Source: Bacillota bacterium (GTDB taxonomy: Bacteria > Bacillota_E > Sulfobacillia > Sulfobacillales > Sulfobacillaceae). From it: a DNA stretch of 8,790 nt. Each line of letters opens with the position of its first letter. The stretch's first letter is position 1. Below the pieces are notes generated by a model. That model was not told the DNA's origin, did not search any database, and was given only the letters and a program-made list of their open reading frames with translations. The stretch spans positions 1-8,790 of the forward strand of contig JAKADJ010000079.1 of the NCBI GenBank assembly GCA_021820645.1. Direction: 5' to 3'. Both the position numbers and the translations under genes were made by a program. Of this stretch, positions 1 to 4,724 are shown in pieces.

Positions 1-1544
1 TGGTCCCGGACCACCGTGTCAAATGTGGTTACAATTACATCTCGTCTATCCAACTCCACCGATAGGACGCGACGCGTGCCCCGATACAGGGTCACAGGTA
101 GGTCGGGCGTAAAACGCTTCCACTCGACTATCCAGTTGGTAGCTACAGAAAGTGGACGTATCACCAGGATGGGTCCCATCCGTTCGGGGTGTGCCCGCCA
201 CAAATCTAGGAGCGCCGCGATGACCTCAATGGTCTTGCCGAGACCCATATCGTCGGCCAACAAGGCGCCCAGTTCATGATCCATCCGACTGCGTAGCCAT
301 TCAACCCCTACCGCCTGATAGGGAGGCAAGGTTCCCCTAAATCCCGCGGCGGCGACATCGATGGCGGGAAAATCCAATAAAACTTCCGCTAGCCGCTGCC
401 GTATCCCGGGCACTAGCGACGCGTCATGACGCTCTGCCACTAATTCCCGAAAATATAGCGCCCCAAGACTTTGGCGTTGACGATGAATCGTACGCAACAG
501 GGCTTTAGCTCGACGCACCAAGATGTCATCCACCATCACCCACTGTTGATTCAGTTGAATTCGGGGTGTTTGTGCCTTGGCCAAGTCCGCCAACATATCC
601 TTGGTCATGGGCATACCATCCAGTAAGACGTCCCAGTCAACATCCAACCACTGGCGCGTATCAAGATTATTGGGACGCCAGTCGGCAGCAACGGAAGGCC
701 GTGCCACCAACTGGTGCCGCACCCACTGCTTGGGAATTTGCACGGTGGTTCCAATCCGATAGAGCCGCGGTAATTCCTCGTCCCAAAAGGCGTCCAATAC
801 TTGACCCGTGGCCACCACCTCAATCTGATGGGCGAGCTGCTCCCAACCGTGCCAGTAGGCAGCCCAGCGTTGCACTACGGGATAACCTAACTCGCGGCCG
901 ACGTCGTCCCAGACACTTAGGCTGACGGTGTTCTCCCCCAAATCGCGAATTCTCACGGTCCACGAGGCGCCCGTCTCAGGCCCCCCCTGAGAGAGGGTCC
1001 GCCGAGCCGCGTCAACCCACTTCTGGGAGCTTTGCAGCACCAGTCGTTGGTCCGCATCTGCAATGCTCCATTCGTGGGGTGATAAAATCACGTGGCTGGC
1101 CAATCGCCGTCCTAGCGAGCCTCCCAAGGTTCGCGGAAACTTAAGACTCTGTGCCACGTGCGGCATGTGAGATTCTGTCCAAGCATCCAGCCAGCACATG
1201 AACTGTTGCCAATACTCATCTTGCGACCACGGCCATCCCGTGGCCAGGCTGTACCCGCGTAACACCGCTTGATTAACCTCCGGTGTCACCACGAGGGTCC
1301 ATCCCACCCGTATTTGGGCGGCATCCGTTCGCACAATGTGGGGTACCGGGATTCCCTGTAACTGGAGTCCCAAGGCATATGAGTCCCAGCATCCAAACTC
1401 GCGGGGGGATTGTCCGTGAGGACGCCTCGAAAAGTCCCACCAGGGCGTGAATTCAATGCCGTCTGGCCTTTGGTGCCATAGGCCGGACATTTCACGATAT
1501 CCAGGAACCCACTCGTGCATCGGAGGAATTTCAAAAATTCTCAT
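1..1544 (-). CDS. SNF2-family DEAD/DEAH-box helicase, N-terminal part (runs off left edge)
   Basis: The minus-strand frame is open from the ATG at 1544-1542 to the window edge, giving 514 residues. Near residues 295-345 is a segment typical of the SNF2-associated domain found before the motor in bacterial SNF2 proteins (WLDVDWDVLLDG, then QQWVMVDD). The ATPase motor follows: a Q-motif-like LPPYQAVGVEWL, Walker A DMGLGKT at residues 432-438, motif Ia around VIRPLSVATNW, and VIVTTFD near the edge. The DEAH box and the second RecA-like domain must lie outside the window. The family couples ATP hydrolysis to double-stranded DNA translocation or remodelling of protein-DNA complexes; bacterial members are linked to RNA polymerase recycling or repair, and the exact role here is unknown. 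The first 290 residues are tryptophan-rich and I do not recognise them. The start is uncertain: no Shine-Dalgarno precedes the ATG, and the frame stays open upstream to about 1901. Confidence 0.9.
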   Translation of the reverse strand, partial: MRIFEIPPMHEWVPGYREMSGLWHQRPDGIEFTPWWDFSRRPHGQSPREFGCWDSYALGLQLQGIPVPHIVRTDAAQIRVGWTLVVTPEVNQAVLRGYSLATGWPWSQDEYWQQFMCWLDAWTESHMPHVAQSLKFPRTLGGSLGRRLASHVILSPHEWSIADADQRLVLQSSQKWVDAARRTLSQGGPETGASWTVRIRDLGENTVSLSVWDDVGRELGYPVVQRWAAYWHGWEQLAHQIEVVATGQVLDAFWDEELPRLYRIGTTVQIPKQWVRHQLVARPSVAADWRPNNLDTRQWLDVDWDVLLDGMPMTKDMLADLAKAQTPRIQLNQQWVMVDDILVRRAKALLRTIHRQRQSLGALYFRELVAERHDASLVPGIRQRLAEVLLDFPAIDVAAAGFRGTLPPYQAVGVEWLRSRMDHELGALLADDMGLGKTIEVIAALLDLWRAHPERMGPILVIRPLSVATNWIVEWKRFTPDLPVTLYRGTRRVLSVELDRRDVIVTTFDTVVRD

Positions 1545-1606
1545 CCATACAGTATACGAGACTTCTGGATTTCGAGCTAGTTGTATAGACGCCTCATCGA
1601 CGAGCG

Positions 1607-1783
1607 CTAGATTTGTCCCGGAGATACAGGATGACGGAAGCGCGCCGCGGTTTGGTCTACACCCTCCCACGAGGTGCTTTCGAATCGACACACCGGGTAC
1701 TCCGAACAAGAAATTAAAACGTGGCCATCGGCGTCGCGGTGCTCTTGGAGCGCCCCGACCTGACACAAGGGACATGACCTCAT
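1607..1783 (-). CDS. Small stand-alone C4 zinc-ribbon protein, topoisomerase-type
   Basis: This 58-residue protein holds one four-cysteine zinc ribbon. CPLC lies at residues 4-7, followed by a short linker with a DADGH turn and then CSEYPVCRF. The spacing and the C-x-x-YP-x-C-x-F ending match the C4 zinc finger found in tandem at the C terminus of bacterial topoisomerase I, which binds single-stranded DNA. Here it occurs alone, with a 25-residue tail rich in charged and polar residues. The ATG at 1783 has a full AGGAGG eight bases upstream; a GTG at 1786 is an alternative start. The gene is co-directional with the SNF2 helicase and ends 62 bp before the helicase ATG, so the two may be co-transcribed, with the ribbon serving as a nucleic-acid-binding accessory. 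That role is inference. The zinc ribbon itself is well supported. Confidence 0.75.
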   Translation of the reverse strand: MRSCPLCQVGALQEHRDADGHVLISCSEYPVCRFESTSWEGVDQTAARFRHPVSPGQI

Positions 1784-1791
1784 CACCAACA

Positions 1792-1797
1792 CCTCCT
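1792..1797 (-). promoter_or_regulatory. Ribosome binding site of the zinc-ribbon gene
   Basis: On the minus strand AGGAGG stands eight bases before the ATG at 1783-1781. It fixes a start for a gene short enough to be missed and favours the 58-residue form over longer readings from GTG or TTG codons just upstream. Confidence 0.7.
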
Positions 1798-2002
1798 ATA
1801 TTTTTGGGCTCCAATCCCTGGATTCTTACCCTGGAAAAGCGGGAAACGCCAAGATCCTCCATCTCTCTTGTGATTGATGTCAGATTCCTCGGGTGGCACT
1901 ACATAGTATTGGCTTGATTTTATCATAGTATGTGAGCTCTCACTGGATGATCACGATTATTTGAAAGACTGTTTGTACACTCTTCCCAGTATTACCATAA
2001 GA

Positions 2003-2038
2003 TGGCTGTGGTCTGCTACAATGTGCTTAAAACAGCCA
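2003..2038. repeat. 7-bp inverted repeat flanking the -10 element
   Basis: TGGCTGT at 2003-2009 and its exact reverse complement ACAGCCA at 2032-2038 bracket the TGCTACAAT element symmetrically, with 22 bases between the arms. The position suggests an operator covering the promoter and transcription start. The arms are short enough that chance cannot be excluded. Confidence 0.4.
2014..2022 (+). promoter_or_regulatory. Candidate extended -10 promoter of the nucleotidyltransferase gene
   Basis: TGCTACAAT is a TGn-extended -10 element (TACAAT matches TATAAT at five of six positions). The only -35-like sequence nearby is TTACCA at 1992-1997, at a long 19-base spacing, which is tolerable for an extended -10 promoter. 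A start near 2029 would give a leader of about 50 bases before the ATG at 2079. An alternative is TTGTAC (1973-1978) with CATAAG (1996-2001). Confidence 0.45.
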
Positions 2039-2078
2039 GCGTATACTCAAACGTTACGTCAGATGGAGGAGCTGTTCC

Positions 2079-3320
2079 ATGGAAACGCTACCTATTGTTG
2101 CCATAGGGTTGGCTGCTGGCCGCGGTGAGCGGGTACGCCCTTTAACGCTCAAAGGGACCAATTATTTACGTTCTAAGGCCGTCATTCGATTTATGGGCCG
2201 CCGCATCATTCACTGGCAATTAAATTGGCTACAAGACCAGGGGGTACGAAATGCCCTCATCGTGGCTAAGGGAATGGAAAATCGTTACCAAATTAAAAGC
2301 AACGTGGGGTATCAATATCGCGATATCGCGGTGTATTACTCACCGCCTATTTTGGACCCATTGGACACGGGAAGTGGGGACGCAACGCTTCGCAATGCCG
2401 CGTATTTCGGCATTCAAGACCCGGTCCTGGTGTTTCCCGTAGACAGTCTATTCAACTTAGACCTTAAGGGCTTATATCAGGTCTATCAAGACACCCAGGC
2501 GGACGTTGTTGTGGTAACCGCGACACAATGCGCGGAACATGTCATGGGCCGTTACGGTGTGGTGCTCACGAGTAACGATCACCGGGTTCGATCGTTCAAA
2601 GAAAAACCTGGTGTAGAGGACATACTCGGTCTGACCCAAGCAGAGTCATGGGAATCCGCCAAGCAGATCCCCTTTTTAATGAACGCCGGCGTGTATTTAA
2701 TTCGCCCCGAGATCCTTCGCGAACTGGATGACAGTGAAAGACTCCAAGTCATGCGCCGGGATCGGCTAGACTTTGGCCATGACTTATTGCCGTGGTTGGT
2801 CAGAGAGCAATATAAGGTCTATGCATATCCCGCAATAGATGTGGGAGACCTCGGCAACATTCCCGATTTTCTTGCGACAATGCAGCGCGTACTCCACGGC
2901 CAGATGGATCTAGACTGGCCGGCACGGCCCATCGGCTCGCCTTTTACCAGGCGGGCAGCGCCTCGCATCCACCCAACGGCGACCGTGGAATCGAGCTACC
3001 TCGGGATCAACGTACAAATCGGTCCGTACGCAGTGGTTCGTGACTCCACATTGGCCGATGACGTCATCATCGAACCCTACGCGGAAGTGTATCATTCCCA
3101 TTTGGACGAGGGTTGCCACATTGAGTCCTACGCTAAAATTTCCGACTCCTTGTTCGGCATTATGGTGCGAGTGCATTCAAACGCCGATCAGCCGACTTGT
3201 ATTACGAGGTATACGGGGTTAGGGGACGAAGTCACCGTGGAAGCCGGCACCCTGCTGGAGGCGGCCATCGTCGATCCAAGAAGCCACATATATAGCGACA
3301 AGGTGGTCGACTTCACTTAG
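2079..3320 (+). CDS. Sugar-phosphate nucleotidyltransferase with left-handed beta-helix C-terminal domain
   Basis: This 413-residue cytoplasmic protein belongs to the family that makes NDP-sugars from an NTP and a sugar 1-phosphate. The Rossmann-like catalytic domain covers about residues 1-270. It has the nucleotide loop LAAGRGERVRPLT (11-23), Asp122 in FPVDSLF as the likely metal ligand, EKP at 175-177, MNAGVYLI at 201-208, and a DVGDLGN segment at 254-260. The usual PKP signature after the loop is missing; LRSKAV (30-35) stands there and may supply the lysine as Lys33. Residues 296-400 show hexapeptide-type repeats such as IHPTATV and VQIGPYAVV, expected to fold as a left-handed beta helix as in GlmU and archaeal sugar-1-phosphate nucleotidyltransferases. 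The histidine expected for acetyltransfer is not seen; the equivalent stretch reads IESYAKISDS. GGAGGA at 2065-2070 lies eight bases before the ATG. Substrate is unknown; glucose, mannose or N-acetylglucosamine phosphates are all possible. Confidence 0.85.
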   Translation: METLPIVAIGLAAGRGERVRPLTLKGTNYLRSKAVIRFMGRRIIHWQLNWLQDQGVRNALIVAKGMENRYQIKSNVGYQYRDIAVYYSPPILDPLDTGSGDATLRNAAYFGIQDPVLVFPVDSLFNLDLKGLYQVYQDTQADVVVVTATQCAEHVMGRYGVVLTSNDHRVRSFKEKPGVEDILGLTQAESWESAKQIPFLMNAGVYLIRPEILRELDDSERLQVMRRDRLDFGHDLLPWLVREQYKVYAYPAIDVGDLGNIPDFLATMQRVLHGQMDLDWPARPIGSPFTRRAAPRIHPTATVESSYLGINVQIGPYAVVRDSTLADDVIIEPYAEVYHSHLDEGCHIESYAKISDSLFGIMVRVHSNADQPTCITRYTGLGDEVTVEAGTLLEAAIVDPRSHIYSDKVVDFT

Positions 3321-4446
3321 TTTTCGGCCGATCGGGCGGCTTCGGCGCCCGATCGGGCTGACTCGGCAACACGACTTTTTCGCGCCATACCCGGCCACCG
3401 GCAACCCATGCAGCGACAATGATGCCTGCGGCCGGCACCGCGAATAATGCGCCCCAAATTCCTTGCAATTCAGCGCCGATCATCAAGGCTACCACCGACA
3501 AGACAGGGTGCAACCCAACCTGGTTGCGAATGATGCGCGGACCCAGGATTTGGGATTCTAATAGATGGATCGCGGCTAACAACACCAACACCTCAGGAAC
3601 GGCTACCCACGGGTTGTTAAAAAGTGCGAGGGCCAAGGGCAAAATCGCGCCCAATACGGGACCTAGCAAGGGGATCAGTTCCATAATGGCTGCAAACACT
3701 CCAATGACCAACGGGTACGGCAAGCCGATAATCCAACAACCCAGGCCAAATCCGGTGCCCACGATAATGGATAAAAAAAACTGCCCGCGCACGTACCCGC
3801 CAATGACCCGCGCCAACGTATGCTCCACGGCTAGTAGATTTTCCCGGCGGTGGTGCGGCACCAGACGCAAAACTGAACTGTGAATGCGATTGGCGTCGAG
3901 TAGCAAGTACACGGTAATGAACAAGATGATGACGCCGTCGACGACGAAATCGATGAGATTGGTCACAATCGTGACCGTTTGGCGCACCACAAACGTAGAC
4001 ATTTGACCCATGCTACTAAAAATTTTATCTTCGATTTGAGTGACACTCACTTTAATCCCGAGGCTCGAGAGCCAACTGAGCACACCCGGCGTGCGATGCG
4101 TCAAGACTTGAAATTCTGCAGGAAAGCGGGCAACCAGTGTGGCGATTTGGGCAGCGATGACGGTCACCAACAAAACTCCGCCCGCCACCAAAACCACCAC
4201 ACTGGAGAACACCACGAAAAACACCGCCCAGGAGCGTTTCCATGACAGAGCTAGCCTCTCGACCAAGGGACTAAGGGTAATTTCAAACATCAATGCGAGC
4301 ACCAGGACCACGACAACATTGGCCACCCGTGCCAAGGCCCACGTCGTTGCAATCAGTATCACGCCGATACCGATGACGACAAGGACGATGTCACGCGTTC
4401 GTGCCAAGCCGGATGCCCACCCTGCCTTTGGTGGTGGATTGGTCAT
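3313..4446 (-). CDS. AI-2E family (UPF0118/YdiK-type) membrane transporter
   Basis: This 377-residue polytopic membrane protein fits the AI-2E family in length and architecture. Two N-terminal hydrophobic segments (about 20-40 and 42-60) lead to SPLVERL at 59-65, and a third follows at 74-103. A soluble stretch (about 107-155) comes next, then hydrophobic segments with VYLLLD at 179-184 and YVRGQ at 218-222. The family signature ELIPLLGPVLGAILP is at 256-270, and the conserved end ESQILGPRIIRNQVGLHP begins at 297. Known members include an autoinducer-2 exporter and a sodium/proton antiporter, so the substrate cannot be called. The last 20 residues form a proline-, arginine- and lysine-rich tail with PDRAPKPPDRPK, encoded by a strong inverted repeat. 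GGAGGGG lies six bases before the ATG. The stop overlaps the convergent nucleotidyltransferase gene by 8 bp. Confidence 0.88.
   Translation of the reverse strand: MTNPPPKAGWASGLARTRDIVLVVIGIGVILIATTWALARVANVVVVLVLALMFEITLSPLVERLALSWKRSWAVFFVVFSSVVVLVAGGVLLVTVIAAQIATLVARFPAEFQVLTHRTPGVLSWLSSLGIKVSVTQIEDKIFSSMGQMSTFVVRQTVTIVTNLIDFVVDGVIILFITVYLLLDANRIHSSVLRLVPHHRRENLLAVEHTLARVIGGYVRGQFFLSIIVGTGFGLGCWIIGLPYPLVIGVFAAIMELIPLLGPVLGAILPLALALFNNPWVAVPEVLVLLAAIHLLESQILGPRIIRNQVGLHPVLSVVALMIGAELQGIWGALFAVPAAGIIVAAWVAGGRVWREKVVLPSQPDRAPKPPDRPKTK
3328..3356. repeat. Perfect 11-bp inverted repeat at a convergent gene end
   Basis: CCGATCGGGCG (3328-3338) and its reverse complement (3346-3356) enclose the 7-base loop GCTTCGG. 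It lies eight bases after the stop codon of the nucleotidyltransferase gene and inside the last codons of the convergent AI-2E gene. It would form a strong GC-rich hairpin in either transcript. Neither strand has a U-tract directly after the stem (the TTTT at 3321-3324 lies before it on the plus strand), so it is not a textbook intrinsic terminator. It may still pause polymerase or protect 3' ends. Confidence 0.6.
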
Positions 4447-4640
4447 TTAAGCCCCTCCGCGTTAGCGAATCCCACCCATCGGGTCGGGCCCAAATGGGAC
4501 CACGTCCCTAGTGTCTGGTGGGTCCCTGATGCTTTGCTGGGATTACCCTCTACTTTACCTGAATTTACGCGGAACCGCGAGCTTCTAGCCTTGGTAGGCA
4601 CCGCATTTGCTAACTTTTCGTGTTTTTCGAGTTCTGTAGT

Positions 4641-4670
4641 TTGATAGACATTAAGCGGTAAGGTCGTCAA
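4641..4670 (-). promoter_or_regulatory. Candidate promoter of the AI-2E transporter gene
   Basis: On the minus strand, TTGACG (4670-4665, five of six matches to the -35 consensus) is followed after 18 bases by TATCAA (4646-4641, four of six matches to -10). Transcription would begin near 4634 and give a leader of about 190 bases. The spacing is one base longer than ideal. Confidence 0.45.
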
Positions 4671-4686
4671 ATTCCACGCCCAATCT

Positions 4687-4695
4687 TGGTATACT
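4687..4695 (+). promoter_or_regulatory. Candidate extended -10 promoter of murJ
   Basis: TGGTATACT is a TGn-extended -10 element (TATACT, five of six matches). The -35 region is weak (GTCAAA at 4666-4671, 18-base spacing) and overlaps the -35 of the opposing AI-2E promoter. Transcription would start near 4702, which puts the murJ ribosome binding site about ten bases into the message. Confidence 0.5.
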
Positions 4696-4710
4696 ACAAA
4701 GAAGGAAACT

Positions 4711-4717
4711 AAGGAGG
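4711..4717 (+). promoter_or_regulatory. murJ: Ribosome binding site that points to a CTG start of murJ
   Basis: AAGGAGG lies seven bases before CTG at 4725-4727, which is in the murJ frame. An in-frame TAA at 4710-4712 closes the frame just upstream, and no ATG, GTG or TTG occurs in frame until GTG at 4812. This is the best evidence for where translation starts. Confidence 0.7.
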
Positions 4718-4724
4718 GTGCGAG

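Larger units (their letters stand above)
1784..2078. other. Divergent intergenic region, no gene seen
   Basis: This gap separates the minus-strand zinc-ribbon gene from the plus-strand nucleotidyltransferase gene. It is more AT-rich than its surroundings. It contains the zinc-ribbon ribosome binding site, an 8-bp direct repeat (CATAGTAT at 1902-1909 and 1924-1931), a dyad GTGAG-CT-CTCAC at 1932-1943, an extended -10 element for the rightward gene, and a 7-bp inverted repeat around that element. I found no convincing -35/-10 pair for the leftward transcript and no RNA gene. A minus-strand frame open through this region in the helicase register shows no recognisable protein. Confidence 0.6.
4447..4724. 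other. Divergent intergenic region between the AI-2E gene and murJ
   Basis: Two candidate promoters sit back to back on its murJ side: a leftward one for the AI-2E gene and a rightward one for murJ, with overlapping -35 areas. The remaining 190 bases would form the AI-2E leader. They contain GGGACCAC (4496-4503) pairing with GTGGGTCCC (4518-4526), the dyad CGCGG-AA-CCGCG (4568-4579), and the distant complementary hexamers GTTAGC (4461-4466) and GCTAAC (4609-4614). I saw no tRNA and no riboswitch class I could name. The open frames here have no protein-like features. Confidence 0.55.

Noticed and set aside
566..925. 119-residue plus-strand open frame
   Set aside because: It lies antisense to the helicase, is rich in proline and arginine, and has no start signal or domain.
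1286..1534. 82-residue minus-strand open frame
   Set aside because: It is an out-of-frame shadow of the helicase N terminus; the helicase frame continues through it into recognisable domains.
1607..1862. Helicase extended to the ATG at 1862 in the same frame
   Set aside because: The extension overlaps the well-supported zinc-ribbon gene in another frame, is arginine/proline-rich and low in protein character, and its ATG lacks a properly spaced Shine-Dalgarno.
1447..1917. 156-residue plus-strand open frame
   Set aside because: It is antisense to the helicase start and zinc-ribbon gene and shows no conserved pattern.
3328..3356. Hairpin as a classical intrinsic terminator
   Set aside because: No run of U follows the stem on either strand, so I list it only as an inverted repeat.
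3419..3883. 154-residue plus-strand open frame
   Set aside because: It is antisense to the AI-2E gene, whose family motifs are clear; the frame is a by-product of codon bias.
4447..4634. T-box riboswitch in the AI-2E leader
   Set aside because: A GGGTGGGATTCGC stretch near the start codon recalls the T-box motif, but the ACCGCG core, a stem I and a terminator with a U-tract are missing, and the gene is not amino-acid related.
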